Below are positions 1-9,416 of a stretch of DNA of 64,000 bases, piece after piece (position 1 is the first letter of the stretch; every line of letters begins with the position of its first letter). The stretch spans positions 310,001-374,000 of the forward strand of contig NZ_CP126740.1 in assembly GCF_030246925.1 (NCBI RefSeq), in the 5' to 3' direction. The notes below the pieces were generated by a model. It worked only from the letters and a program-made list of their open reading frames with translations, made no database searches and had not been told where the DNA came from. The translations under genes and the position numbers were made by a program. Source of the stretch: Microbacterium sp. zg-Y625 (GTDB lineage: Bacteria > Actinomycetota > Actinomycetes > Actinomycetales > Microbacteriaceae).

Positions 1-174
1 GACCGGCATGGCGGGGACCCCCGCATCTGGTGGGATCAGGCTCTCTCCCTCGCCGATCGCGGGTTCGCGATGCTCATGATCGCCGGGTACTCCTCGGCGA
101 AGGTGATCGGGGCGATCACCGACGACACCGACCGCGAGAGCGGCGATGCGCAGTCCCAAGGCGGCCGCTCATGA
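1..174 (+). CDS. C-terminal fragment of an unidentified protein
   Basis: The first frame is open from base 1 to a TGA at 172-174 and gives 57 residues of a protein that begins before the window. The fragment contains the stretch DPRIWWDQALSLADRGFAML and ends in a polar tail. The stop overlaps the ATG of the YhgE/Pip gene in an ATGA arrangement, so the two genes are probably translationally coupled. Genes for YhgE/Pip proteins often follow an ABC-type ATPase or a TetR regulator, and the fragment could be the end of either. It is too short for me to assign. Confidence 0.6.
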   Translation, partial: DRHGGDPRIWWDQALSLADRGFAMLMIAGYSSAKVIGAITDDTDRESGDAQSQGGRS

Positions 175-2018
175 GGGCCGCGCCGATCCGGGTGCCTCAC
201 CTGAAGGTGCCGCAGATGATCCTCGCCGAGCTGCGGCGCCTGGTGTCGACGAAGCTGTCGGCCCTCGCGCTGTTCGCCCTCATCATCGTTCCGATCCTCT
301 ACGGCGGGCTGTACCTCTGGGCCAACCAGGACCCGTACGCGAAGCTCCCCGACATCCCGGTCGCCCTCGTCGTGGCCGACGAGGGCGTCCCCGCCGACGG
401 CGACACCCCGGCGCGCAACATCGGCGACGAGGTCGCCGATGAGCTCATCAAGGGGCGCGATTTCGACTGGCATCGTGTCTCGGCCGCCCAGGCGAAGGAG
501 GGACTGGAGCGGGACGAATTCGACTTCGCCATCACCCTCCCCGCCGACTTCACCGCCGCCATCGAGTCGGTGTCCGGCGACGACCCCCGTCAGGCCGACA
601 TCCTGCTGGAGACCTACGACGCCAACAGCTACCTGGCCAGCAGCATCGCGACCCAGGCTGTGGATCGCGTCCGCACGAGCGTCGCCGAGCAGGTCGGGCG
701 TGAAGCGGCCACCACGCTGCTGAATTCCATCTCGACCATCCGCGGCAAGATCGTCGAGGCGGGCCAGGGCGCCGACGAACTCGTCACGGGCGCCGCCGAA
801 CTCGCGGATGGCACCGTGCGCCTCGTCGAAGGGGCCGCGAGCGCCGTCGAGGGGACCGTGCAGCTGCAGAACGGCGCCGCCGCGCTCGCCGACGGCGCGG
901 CCCGCGTCGCCGCCGGCGATGACGAACTGGCCGCCGCCGCGAACCGGGTCGGAGCGGTGGTCAACCAGCTGACCGCCGACCTGCCGCAGGCGCGGGCCGA
1001 CATCGCCACCGACCTGCTCGCGCTCGGGCTCGACCAGGCGACCGTCGACGCGGTGCTGACACGGCTCGACGTCGTCGGCGCGACGATCCGCGCGGGCGAC
1101 CAGCGCGTGCAGGAGGTCGTCGGCCAGATCGACCAGCTCGCCAGCGGCAGCACCGAGGTGGCCAACGGCGCGGTGACGCTGCGTGACGGCCTGGGGACCC
1201 TCGGCTCCGGGCTGCAGGAGCTGTCGACGGGCACCGGCACCCTCCGCGACGGCGCCGCCACGCTCTCCTCGGGCACCGTGGAGCTGCGCGACGCGCTGGT
1301 CAGCGGCGCCCAGGAGATCCCCGACAGCAGCGAGGACGTCCGAAGCGCGCAGGCGCGCACGATCGCCGACCCCATCGCGATCGACACCACCGCCGCGGCG
1401 GAGGCGGCGAACTACGGCGCGGGCCTCGCGCCCTTCTTCGGAGCGCTCGCCGGCTGGATCGGCATCTACGCGCTGTTCCTCATCGTGCGGCCCATCTCCC
1501 GCCGTGCGGTGACGGCCCTCCATTCCCCGGTGCGCATCACCCTGGCGGGGTGGCTGACCCCTGGCCTGCTGGGCGTGCTGCAGATGTGCCTGCTCTTCCT
1601 GGTGCTCGTCTACGCCCTCGGCTTTCCCATGGTCTATCCGCTGGGCACCCTCGGCATCATGCTGCTGGCGACCCTCACCTACACCGCGATCATCCTTGCG
1701 CTCAATGTCTGGTGGGGGGAGGTGGGCCAGTTCATCGGGCTCGTGCTGATGGTGCTGCAGCTGGTCAGCGCCGGCGGCACCTTCCCGTGGCAGACCCTCC
1801 CCGGCCCCCTGGCCGCGCTGCATCAGGTGCTGCCGATGAGCTTCGTCGTCGACGGCATGCGCCAGTTCATGTACGGCGGCGACCTCGGCCGCACCGTGCT
1901 GGATGCCGCCGTGCTCTTGACCTGGCTGCTTGCGGCATTCGCCATCGCCGCCATCGGCGTGACGCGGCAGACGCATTTCCGGGCCCTGCGCGACCTGGAG
2001 CCGAGCATCCTGGGCTGA
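171..2018 (+). CDS. YhgE/Pip-type membrane protein
   Basis: A 615-aa integral membrane protein. The ATG at 171 is chosen because it overlaps the upstream stop and the first membrane segment follows closely (LSALALFALIIVPILYGGLY, around residues 20-40). A long extracytoplasmic region follows, with repeated hydrophobic/Gly-Ala heptads of the type GAAELADGTVRLVEGA from about residue 195 to 390, which is typical of YhgE/Pip proteins. The C-terminal third holds about five or six membrane helices of ABC-2 type. Such proteins are related to the phage-infection protein and to components of type VII-like or ABC exporter systems; the transported substrate is unknown. The family assignment is firm and the function open. 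Confidence 0.85.
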   Translation: MRAAPIRVPHLKVPQMILAELRRLVSTKLSALALFALIIVPILYGGLYLWANQDPYAKLPDIPVALVVADEGVPADGDTPARNIGDEVADELIKGRDFDWHRVSAAQAKEGLERDEFDFAITLPADFTAAIESVSGDDPRQADILLETYDANSYLASSIATQAVDRVRTSVAEQVGREAATTLLNSISTIRGKIVEAGQGADELVTGAAELADGTVRLVEGAASAVEGTVQLQNGAAALADGAARVAAGDDELAAAANRVGAVVNQLTADLPQARADIATDLLALGLDQATVDAVLTRLDVVGATIRAGDQRVQEVVGQIDQLASGSTEVANGAVTLRDGLGTLGSGLQELSTGTGTLRDGAATLSSGTVELRDALVSGAQEIPDSSEDVRSAQARTIADPIAIDTTAAAEAANYGAGLAPFFGALAGWIGIYALFLIVRPISRRAVTALHSPVRITLAGWLTPGLLGVLQMCLLFLVLVYALGFPMVYPLGTLGIMLLATLTYTAIILALNVWWGEVGQFIGLVLMVLQLVSAGGTFPWQTLPGPLAALHQVLPMSFVVDGMRQFMYGGDLGRTVLDAAVLLTWLLAAFAIAAIGVTRQTHFRALRDLEPSILG

Positions 2019-2077
2019 GCTAGCGTTGCAGACGAGCGCCGCCACGATGGCCGGCGCGGGTGCGAAGGAGGACCGCA

Positions 2078-3244
2078 ATGGCGACCGCCGTGATCGTGGA
2101 CGTGGTGCGCACACCGTCGGGGCGCGGGAAGCCCGGTGGTGCGCTGAGCGGGGTTCACCCCGTCGACCTCGCCGCCGGTGTGCTCGCGGCGCTGCTCGAG
2201 CGCAACGGGCTGGAGTCCCGGCAGATCGACGATGTGCTGCTGGGCTGCGTCAGCCAGGTCGGCGAGCAGTCGGGCAACGTCGCGCGCCAGGCCGTGCTGG
2301 CGGCGGGCTTCGACGAGACCGTGCCGGCATCCACCGTCGACCGCCAGTGCGGGTCGAGCCAGCAGGCTGCCCACTTCGCGGCGCAGGGGGTCATCGCCGG
2401 CGCGTACGACATCGTCATCGCCGGCGGGGTCGAGTCCATGAGCCGCGTGCCGCTGGGCGCCGCGGCGGCGGGCGGGTCCCCCTTCTCTCCCCGCCTGCAC
2501 GCGCGCTACCCCGAGGGCCTGGTGAACCAGGGGGTGTCGGCGGAACTCATCGCCGCGAAGTGGAGCCTCAGCCGCGACGAGCTCGACCGGTTCGCCGCGG
2601 CATCCCACGAGCGCGCCGCGCGCGCCGCGGTCGAAGGCCGGTTCGCGTCGCAGCTGCTCCCGATCGGAGACCTCGCCGCCGACGAGACCGTGCGTGCGGG
2701 CACCACCGTCGAGGCGCTGGCGGGCCTGTCGCCTGCGTTCCGCACCGAGGCCTACGCGGCGCGCTTCCCCGACGTGGAGTGGAAGATCACCCCGGGAAAC
2801 TCCTCGCCCCTCACCGACGGCGCCTCGGCCGCCCTCATCATGAGCGAGCAGAAGGCGGCGGCCCTCGGCCTCACCCCCCGCGCGCGGTTCCACTCCTTCG
2901 CCGTCGTGGGTGACGACCCGCTCATGATGTTGACGGGCCCCATCCCGGCGACCGCCCGCATCCTCGAGCGCAGCGGCCTCGGCATCGACGACCTCGACGT
3001 GTACGAGGTCAACGAGGCGTTCGCATCGGTCCCGCTCGCCTGGGCGGCCGAGACGGGGGCGGACCCGGCGAGGCTCAACCCGTGGGGCGGCGCCATCGCC
3101 CTCGGGCACGCGCTGGGGTCCTCCGGCACGCGGCTGCTCGGCACGATGCTCGCCCACCTCGAGGCGACCGGTGGTCGCTACGGGCTGCAGACGATGTGCG
3201 AGGGCGGGGGCATGGCCAACGCCACCATCATCGAGCGGCTCTGA
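2078..3244 (+). CDS. thiolase, acetyl-CoA acetyltransferase family
   Basis: A 388-aa thiolase. It condenses two acetyl-CoA or cleaves 3-ketoacyl-CoA in fatty-acid or butanoate metabolism. The nucleophilic cysteine lies in DRQCGSSQQA (C91). The C-terminal NEAFA, GGAIALGHALGSSG (catalytic His) and MCEGGGMANA (second Cys) motifs are intact. The ATG at 2078 is chosen because a strong AAGGAGGA at 2065-2072 sits 5 nt upstream; a longer frame exists but lacks this. A TAGCGT at 2021-2026 is a plausible -10. No other beta-oxidation gene is adjacent, so biosynthetic versus degradative use cannot be decided. Confidence 0.92.
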   Translation: MATAVIVDVVRTPSGRGKPGGALSGVHPVDLAAGVLAALLERNGLESRQIDDVLLGCVSQVGEQSGNVARQAVLAAGFDETVPASTVDRQCGSSQQAAHFAAQGVIAGAYDIVIAGGVESMSRVPLGAAAAGGSPFSPRLHARYPEGLVNQGVSAELIAAKWSLSRDELDRFAAASHERAARAAVEGRFASQLLPIGDLAADETVRAGTTVEALAGLSPAFRTEAYAARFPDVEWKITPGNSSPLTDGASAALIMSEQKAAALGLTPRARFHSFAVVGDDPLMMLTGPIPATARILERSGLGIDDLDVYEVNEAFASVPLAWAAETGADPARLNPWGGAIALGHALGSSGTRLLGTMLAHLEATGGRYGLQTMCEGGGMANATIIERL

Positions 3245-3281
3245 CAGCAGCGGTGCCCTGCGCCGCGTAGGCTCGATCCCT

Positions 3282-3824
3282 ATGGCCATCGGCGCAGTGA
3301 TCCACACCTTCACGGTGCAGTTGGCCGACGTCGACCGCGGCGTCTACGACGAGCTGATGCTGCGGGTCGCCCGCCATCCGTCCGAGACCGACGCCTTCAT
3401 GGTCACGCGGCTGCTGGCGTACTGCCTCGAGTATGAGGAGGGCATCGCGTTCAGTGAGGGCATCTCGGCCACCGACGAGCCCGCCGTGCTCGTGCGCGAC
3501 CTGACCGGACGCATCACGGCCTGGATCGAGGTGGGATCTCCGGATGCCGCGCGCCTGCACTATGGCAGCAAACTGGCCGATCGCACCGCGGTGTACACCC
3601 ACCGCGATCCCGAGAAGCTGCTGGCGCTGTGGGCGGGCAAGCCCATCCACCGGCCCGAGTCGATCGATCTGCACAGCTTCGACCCCGGGTTCGTCGACGC
3701 GGCCGCCGCCCTGATCGCACGGCGCAACACCGCCACGCTGTCGGTCACCGAGGGACAGGTCTACCTCGACCTGAACGGAGTGTCGCTGACCTCGCAGATC
3801 CACCGGCGCGCCCTCGCCGCATAG
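3282..3824 (+). CDS. yaeQ: YaeQ family protein
   Basis: A 180-aa protein matching the YaeQ family along its whole length: N-terminal TFTVQLADVDRGVYDELMLR, then VARHPSETDAFMVTRLLAYC, the DEPAVLVRDLTGRITAWIEV core and a C-terminal beta-rich end. YaeQ adopts a PD-(D/E)XK-like fold, but its cellular role is not settled. The ATG lies 8 nt after a TAGGCT -10 box (3268-3273) and there is no Shine-Dalgarno sequence, so the message is probably nearly leaderless. It is convergent with the LuxR-type gene, with one base between the stops. Confidence 0.85.
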   Translation: MAIGAVIHTFTVQLADVDRGVYDELMLRVARHPSETDAFMVTRLLAYCLEYEEGIAFSEGISATDEPAVLVRDLTGRITAWIEVGSPDAARLHYGSKLADRTAVYTHRDPEKLLALWAGKPIHRPESIDLHSFDPGFVDAAAALIARRNTATLSVTEGQVYLDLNGVSLTSQIHRRALAA

Positions 3825-3825
3825 T

Positions 3826-6261
3826 TCAGGGTGTGAACGCCGCCCCGCCCCCGGGGGTCGTCTTGTGATAGAGGCGGTTGATATGCCCCTCGACGGTGCG
3901 CTTGGACAGCTGCAGGCTCTGGGCGATCTCGGCGTTGCTCAGTCCCCGGGACATGAGTTCGGCGACCTGACTCTCGCGGCGGGTCAGTGACGCGACGGGC
4001 GGTTGCAGCTCGGCGGCCGATCCCCGCATATACCCCGCAGCCGCGGACATGAGCCGGGTCGCCTCGCCGTGCGCGGCGGATCCCGGCGCGCCCTGGTCGC
4101 GAGCGAGCGAGCCGGCGGCGTGGGCGAGGGCGAACTGGCCGGCCGCGGCGGCGTCGCGGCCGATGCGCAGCGCCTCGCGTGCCGAGGGGGCGAGCACGGT
4201 GCGTGCGAGGCTCTGCATCAGCAGCGGTACGGCGCCGGTGATCGGCAGGTCGGCCGCGAACGCGCACAGCTGCGCGTTCCGACGCAGGACGCCGGCCATC
4301 GCGCCGCGCGCCGCGGCTCCGACGAGGCCCTCCGCGACCAGCCCACGGCAGACCGCGAGTGCGGCGGCGCTGTCGCCCAGCGTCGTCAGCGTCCCGGCGA
4401 CCGCCGCCCGGATGTCGGGCCCGACGGCGGCGTTCGTCGCCCCGGGCAGCGCTTCGAGGCGCGCCAGGTGCGTGCGGGCTTCCGCGTCACGCCCCTGGTA
4501 CGCCAGCGCCAGCGCACACAGGGACAGGGCGCGGGCCAGATAGTCCTCGGGCCCATCGCGCTCGATCGTGTTGCGGGCGTCTTCAGCGGCCGCCAGCGCC
4601 GCTGAGACGTCGCCGACCTCCAGGGCGAGCTCGGCGTCGGCGAGGCAGCGCATGCCGTGGTCGATGCGGATGCGGTCGTCGCCGTCGACGGCGGCGAAAC
4701 GGGGGAGTTCGCGCGCGAGGGCGGTGACCCCCTCGCAGTGCAGCACGACCACGAAGCGCGCGGAGAGGTGCTCCTCGGTGGCCCACTCGCCGACAGGGGC
4801 GCTCTCGGCCCGGCGATCCAGTCGACCGATCATGACGACCGCCTCGTCGCCGCGGCCCAGGGCGTCCAGCGCCACCGCCTGCAGCGCGTCGATGCGCCGC
4901 ACCAGCACACCGGGGGGATCGTGCGGCAGCGCCAGACGTCGGGCGACCGCCTCGCGGAAGCGGCCGGCGTACGACAGGTGCAGAACCGCGAGAGCGGCGA
5001 GCAGACAACGCTGCGCCTCGTCACCCGCTCGCGCGGCGATCTCCTCCGCCTCCGACAGCAGCGCGAGGGCACGGTCGGGGGAGCGGTCCTGGTAATGGGC
5101 GAGGTCGGCGCGCGCCGCCGCGATCTCTCCCGCCAGGGCGGTGTCGACGCTTTCCGCCGACGCTGCGGTGCCGGTCACGAGAGCGGATGCCTCGGACAGG
5201 ACCGCGTCCGCCTCGCCGAGGCGCTCCAGCATGCGCAGGCACTGCCCCTGGGTCAGCAGCAGCGCCGCGCGGAGCCTCGGAGGCAGGTCCGCGTCACGCT
5301 GCAGCGCGGCGCTGACGACCTTCGCGCCGGTCGCGTAGTCGTGCACCGAGTACGCGAGGCGGGCGGCTCTGACCGCGGCCTCGGTCGCCACCGGCTGCCC
5401 GTGGGAGAGCGACCACCAGGTGAGGGTGGGCAGCCGGCCCGCGGCATCCGCCAGAGCCGCCATCGCCTGCAGCTCGTCGCCGAGCCGCGGGGTGACGCAC
5501 CGCGTGCGCAGCACATCGGCCACCAGCGGCGGATGCACGCTCAGCGGTCCGTCGCCGTCGGCGTCCCGTCGCACGCGCATCAGGCCGCGATCGAGCAGGC
5601 GCTGCGACGCGGCGGCGCCGTGCAGGCCGATCATGTCGCTCAGTGTCAGCCGCGGCTCGATCGCGAGCGCCGTCAGCACCGCCTGATCGTCGGGCTCCGC
5701 CCACCGGTCGGGGTTCGCGACCACGGCTTCGAGCGCCTGCCTCACCGGCACGGTCAGGTGCGCGTGACCGTGGGTGACGGCCACCCAGCCGCGGCGGTGG
5801 AACTCGTCGTAGGCGATCTTCGTGGCGGTGAGGTTTCCGTGCCCGCTGCGCCAGAGTGCCTCGACGAGACGGGCCGACGGCGGGCTGTCGATCGCCCGCC
5901 GCACGACGTCGGCCGTCTCGGCGCGCGTGAGCGCCGCCACCGTGACCGTGCGGGTGCGCGCGGCGACGGCGCGCTGGATGTCGGGGTGCACGGGGGCTCC
6001 CACGCGGGCCGACGCGATCAGGATGGCGTCGGGCGGGGTGGCGAGAGGCCTGTCGGCGTCGGTGCGATCGAGGTCGTCCCTGCGCACGACGTGGTGGCCC
6101 GCGATGCGCAGCCGCGTGGCGACGTCCGAGGCGAAACGCGTCGCACCATCACCGGGTGCGCTCAGCACCAGCAGCCCGCGTCGGTGCCGGCTGCACTCGG
6201 CGGCCTGCGCGAGCACCTCCGCCTCGCGCAGCGGAGTGCGCACACGTCGCCAAGCCGTCAT
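3826..6261 (-). CDS. large LuxR-family transcriptional regulator
   Basis: An 811-aa regulator. The C-terminus carries a LuxR/GerE helix-turn-helix (SLTRRESQVAELMSRGLSNA followed by a recognition helix around QSLQLSKRTVEG). The N-terminus has a nucleotide-binding-like segment, LLVLSAPGDGATRFA, where the P-loop lysine is absent, so ATP hydrolysis is doubtful. The middle is alpha-helical and alanine-rich, like the TPR-type arms of MalT/LAL regulators. The ATG at 6261 is chosen because GGAAGGG lies 6 nt upstream; longer in-frame starts (6267, 6288) are less well placed. Ligand and targets are unknown. The gene stands alone between YaeQ and a TetR gene. Confidence 0.85.
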   Translation of the reverse strand: MTAWRRVRTPLREAEVLAQAAECSRHRRGLLVLSAPGDGATRFASDVATRLRIAGHHVVRRDDLDRTDADRPLATPPDAILIASARVGAPVHPDIQRAVAARTRTVTVAALTRAETADVVRRAIDSPPSARLVEALWRSGHGNLTATKIAYDEFHRRGWVAVTHGHAHLTVPVRQALEAVVANPDRWAEPDDQAVLTALAIEPRLTLSDMIGLHGAAASQRLLDRGLMRVRRDADGDGPLSVHPPLVADVLRTRCVTPRLGDELQAMAALADAAGRLPTLTWWSLSHGQPVATEAAVRAARLAYSVHDYATGAKVVSAALQRDADLPPRLRAALLLTQGQCLRMLERLGEADAVLSEASALVTGTAASAESVDTALAGEIAAARADLAHYQDRSPDRALALLSEAEEIAARAGDEAQRCLLAALAVLHLSYAGRFREAVARRLALPHDPPGVLVRRIDALQAVALDALGRGDEAVVMIGRLDRRAESAPVGEWATEEHLSARFVVVLHCEGVTALARELPRFAAVDGDDRIRIDHGMRCLADAELALEVGDVSAALAAAEDARNTIERDGPEDYLARALSLCALALAYQGRDAEARTHLARLEALPGATNAAVGPDIRAAVAGTLTTLGDSAAALAVCRGLVAEGLVGAAARGAMAGVLRRNAQLCAFAADLPITGAVPLLMQSLARTVLAPSAREALRIGRDAAAAGQFALAHAAGSLARDQGAPGSAAHGEATRLMSAAAGYMRGSAAELQPPVASLTRRESQVAELMSRGLSNAEIAQSLQLSKRTVEGHINRLYHKTTPGGGAAFTP

Positions 6262-6458
6262 CGGCATCCCTTCCGAGGTGAGCACCATTGCTCTGCGCAC
6301 AAAACCAGGTGCGCCGCACCCGATTGTGGCAGATGCCGGGCGGGCAGGATGAAGGCACATCAGAACGACGAGGCAGTGTCGCCTCGTCTGATGCCTGGGG
6401 GGGCTGCGACCACCCTGCCGTGATCGTGGGGAGTCCGGCAGGGTGGAAAGCGCCGCGC

Positions 6459-7106
6459 TCAGCCCGCCGGGACCAGCAGTCCGTCGATGACGGTGTCGAC
6501 CGCCCGCTCCGCCGCTGTCCACAGCGCGTCGCGTGAGAGGGCGCGCAGCGGGCCGTGCAGGGCGAGAAGGGCGAACCCGTGAACCGTCGACCAGCAGGGC
6601 CATTCGGCGCCCGGACGACTCCGGGCAGGCAGCGCACCCTCGGTGACGAGGTCGTCCAGCGCACCGACCAGCATCGCCAGCGGCGCCGGAAGCGCGGCGG
6701 GGTCGACCGCGTCGGGGAGTGCTCTCGCGCTGCCGAAGGCGAGTGCGAACCAGCCCGGCTCCGCCAGGGCGAAGCCGATGTACCCCAGGCCGACGGCGCG
6801 GAGGCGCCCCCGAGCCGACCCCGCGCGTCCCGCGGAATGCTCGTCGGGTGAGGCCGTCTCACGCATGCGCTCGGCGACCTGCTGCTGCACCCGCTGGGCG
6901 AGGGCGGCCACCAGGGCGTCGCGGTCGGCGAAGTGGCGGTATACCGCCGTCGGCACGACGCCTGCTCGGCGCGCGACCTCCCGGACGGTCACGGCATCGG
7001 GGCCGCCTCCCCGCGTTAGTTCGAGGCCCGCGTCGAGCAGCGCGTTGCGCAGGTCGCCGTGGTGGTACGCCGCTCGCGCGGTATCGGGGGACGATGCCAC
7101 TGGCAT
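6459..7106 (-). CDS. TetR/AcrR family regulator
   Basis: A 215-aa repressor. The N-terminal helix-turn-helix is clear (YHHGDLRNALLDAGLEL, then [20 protein letters not shown]), followed by a TetR_C-type all-helical ligand domain. The ATG at 7106 is preceded by AAGGAG with 9-nt spacing. It is divergent from the DUF899 gene, and the 73-bp gap holds a near-perfect inverted repeat (7129-7165), the likely operator for both genes. By usual TetR logic it represses itself and the neighbour; the inducer is unknown. Confidence 0.9.
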   Translation of the reverse strand: MPVASSPDTARAAYHHGDLRNALLDAGLELTRGGGPDAVTVREVARRAGVVPTAVYRHFADRDALVAALAQRVQQQVAERMRETASPDEHSAGRAGSARGRLRAVGLGYIGFALAEPGWFALAFGSARALPDAVDPAALPAPLAMLVGALDDLVTEGALPARSRPGAEWPCWSTVHGFALLALHGPLRALSRDALWTAAERAVDTVIDGLLVPAG

Positions 7107-7128
7107 CCCTTGACGCTCCTTGCTCGAT

Positions 7129-7165
7129 GTGTACGCTGTCAACATAACATGTGCACACCGTACAC
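7129..7165. promoter_or_regulatory. inverted repeat between tetR-type gene and DUF899 gene, putative operator
   Basis: The arms GTGTACGCTGT (7129-7139) and ACACCGTACAC (7155-7165) are reverse complements with one mismatch, separated by 15 bp. They occupy the middle of the divergent promoter region. A TACACT at 7161-7166, a possible -10 for the DUF899 gene, overlaps the right arm. This placement is classic for autoregulated TetR repressors. Confidence 0.65.
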
Positions 7166-7179
7166 TTTGGGGAGGGGAC

Positions 7180-7881
7180 ATGAGCAGTGAAGCGATGACC
7201 CAGCGACCGGGCCTGCCGCCGGTCGCCGACAGCGAGGCATGGGAGCGGCAGCTGGCGGCGCTGCGGGTGCGGGAGAAGGCGGCCACGCGCGAGCTCGACG
7301 CCATCGCGGCGCAGCGGCGTCGGCTGCCGATGGTCGAGATGCCGGACTACACCCTCGTCGGCGCCGAGGGACCCGTGCGCCTGGTGGATGTGTTCGGGGG
7401 GCGCAGCCAGCTGATCACCTACCACCACATGTGGCGCGACGGTGCGGCGTGGCAGTGCGGCGGCTGCACCGGTCACACGTCGCAGTACACGCGGCTGGGC
7501 TTTCTCGAGCCGTACGACGCCCGGTTCGTGATCGTCACGCAGGGGGAGATCGGCGAGGCGCTGGCGTATCGCGAGACGGTCGGCAACCGCATGGACTGGT
7601 ACTCCACGGCGGGAAGCGACTTCGGCGCCGATGTCGGCGCGCCTGCCGGCGGCGGGTTCGCGGTGAACGTGTTCCTCCGCGACGGCGACACGGTCTACCG
7701 CACGTGGCACACCGACGGACGGGGGACGGAGCAGCTCAGTCACATCTTCCCCCTGATCGACATCCTGCCCTGGGGGCGCCAGGAGGAGTGGCAGGATTCT
7801 CCTCCGGGATGGCCGCAGTCGCCGACCTACTCCGGATGGCTGGATTCGCCCGACATCGCGCGCCGGTACGGCCCCGGCTGA
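7180..7881 (+). CDS. DUF899 family (thioredoxin-like) protein
   Basis: A 233-aa protein of the DUF899 family, which has a thioredoxin-like fold. Diagnostic segments are LPMVEMPDYTLVGAEGPVRL, LITYHHMWRDGA and the CGGCTGHTSQ motif, which supplies a CxxC pair in the position expected for the family. A GGGGAGGGG Shine-Dalgarno lies just upstream of the ATG. Its divergent TetR partner suggests inducible expression, perhaps in response to a small electrophile or oxidant (inference). The enzymatic activity is unknown. It ends one base before the convergent symporter stop. Confidence 0.8.
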   Translation: MSSEAMTQRPGLPPVADSEAWERQLAALRVREKAATRELDAIAAQRRRLPMVEMPDYTLVGAEGPVRLVDVFGGRSQLITYHHMWRDGAAWQCGGCTGHTSQYTRLGFLEPYDARFVIVTQGEIGEALAYRETVGNRMDWYSTAGSDFGADVGAPAGGGFAVNVFLRDGDTVYRTWHTDGRGTEQLSHIFPLIDILPWGRQEEWQDSPPGWPQSPTYSGWLDSPDIARRYGPG

Positions 7882-7882
7882 A

Positions 7883-9355
7883 TCAGCGGTGCGGGTGCCT
7901 GTCGCCCGTGACCACGGGGATCACCCCGGTGACGGTGTGCTCGTCCTCCCAGCACGAGATGCCGGTGACGCCAGGAAGGCGATCGCGCGTGAAGACCGGG
8001 TCCCGGCCCGCGCGGCGCTGCTGGGTGTAGTCGCGCAGCAGCCGGAACGCGAGCCCCGACAGCAGGGCGATCGCCACGAGGTTCACCAGCGCCATGATGC
8101 CCATGATGCCGTCGGCGGTGTTCCAGATGAGGTCGGCCGAGGCGATGGATCCGAGGAACACCACGAGCACCACCAGTGCGCGGTACGTCTGCAGGAAGCG
8201 CCGCTTCGGTGAGATGAACTCGATGTTCGACTCGCCGTAGTAGTAGTTCCCGAGGATCGAGCTGAACGCCAGCAGGAAGATGATGATGCTGAGGATCGCG
8301 TTCGACCAGGGGCCGAGGGTCCCCACGATGGCATCCTGGGTCAGCCCGATGCCCCGCTCGGCGCCTTCGAGGTCGGGCGTCGAGACGAGGATGATGAAAG
8401 CCGTGATGGAGCACACCAGCAGCGTGTCGAAGTAGACGCCCAGCGTCTGCACCAGGCCCTGCTTGACAGGGTGCGTCACGGCCGCGGTCGCGCTGGCGTT
8501 CGGCACCGAGCCGAGTCCGGCCTCGTTGGAGAACATCCCGCGCTTGACGCCGTTCATGATGATGACGCCGAGCGTCGCGCCGACCACCTCGTTGAAGCCG
8601 AACGCCTGGGCGTAGATCGACACGAAGACCTCGGGGAGCCGTTCGATGTTGAAGGCGACCACGACCAGACCCAGCAGCAGGTAGGCCAGCGCCATCGCGG
8701 GCACCACGGCCTGGGTGACGTGGGCGATGCGGCGGAGACCTCCGAACACCACGAGGCCGGTGAGGGCCGCCAGTGCCGCGCCGACCACCCACGGCACCCA
8801 CGAGACGTCGCCGCCGAAGCTCGACGACACGGTCGCGCTGATGGTGTTGGCCTGCAGCGAGCTGAAGGCGAACGGGAAGCAGACGATGAGGATCACGGCG
8901 AAGACGATCCCCATCCACCGCGCCTTGAGCCCGTACTGCATGTAGTACGCGGGGCCGCCACGGAAGCCGTCGGCGTCGCGCACCTTGAACAGCTGGCCGA
9001 GGGTGGACTCGACGAAGCTCGACGCGCCGCCGATGAACGCCATCGTCCACATCCAGAACACCGCACCGGGACCGCCGATGGCGATGGCGGTGCCGACGCC
9101 GGCGATGTTGCCGACACCCACGCGGGATGCCGCGGAGAGAGTGAACGCCTGGAACGCCGACACCGACTGCGGGGTGCCGTCCTCGGAGCGGGGCGTGCGA
9201 TCCCCGAGGGTGCGGAACATCTCCGGGATGAGGCGCAGCTGCACGACCCCGGAGCGCACGGTGAAGTACACCCCGAGCACCGCGAGGATGGGGAGCACCG
9301 CCCAGGTCCAGAGGGAATCGCCGGCGGCGAGGACGGCATCGTTCACGGCATCCAT
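7883..9355 (-). CDS. alanine/glycine:cation symporter (AGCS family)
   Basis: A 490-aa sodium or proton-coupled amino-acid symporter of the inner membrane. AGCS signatures are visible: SRVGVGNIAGVGTAIAIGGP near residue 75, RGGPAYYMQYGL, and FSNEAGLGSVPNASA in the middle. About ten or eleven hydrophobic helices run from residue 15 to 445. The ATG at 9355 is preferred because the residues before it are Arg/Ser-rich shadow sequence. Substrate is probably alanine or glycine by family; no catabolic gene is next to it. Confidence 0.9.
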   Translation of the reverse strand: MDAVNDAVLAAGDSLWTWAVLPILAVLGVYFTVRSGVVQLRLIPEMFRTLGDRTPRSEDGTPQSVSAFQAFTLSAASRVGVGNIAGVGTAIAIGGPGAVFWMWTMAFIGGASSFVESTLGQLFKVRDADGFRGGPAYYMQYGLKARWMGIVFAVILIVCFPFAFSSLQANTISATVSSSFGGDVSWVPWVVGAALAALTGLVVFGGLRRIAHVTQAVVPAMALAYLLLGLVVVAFNIERLPEVFVSIYAQAFGFNEVVGATLGVIIMNGVKRGMFSNEAGLGSVPNASATAAVTHPVKQGLVQTLGVYFDTLLVCSITAFIILVSTPDLEGAERGIGLTQDAIVGTLGPWSNAILSIIIFLLAFSSILGNYYYGESNIEFISPKRRFLQTYRALVVLVVFLGSIASADLIWNTADGIMGIMALVNLVAIALLSGLAFRLLRDYTQQRRAGRDPVFTRDRLPGVTGISCWEDEHTVTGVIPVVTGDRHPHR

Positions 9356-9416
9356 CCCGACAGTATCGTTCGGGTGGCGTGCCGTTTCGACCGGTGGCGC
9401 CGCGGCGCCCGAGACG

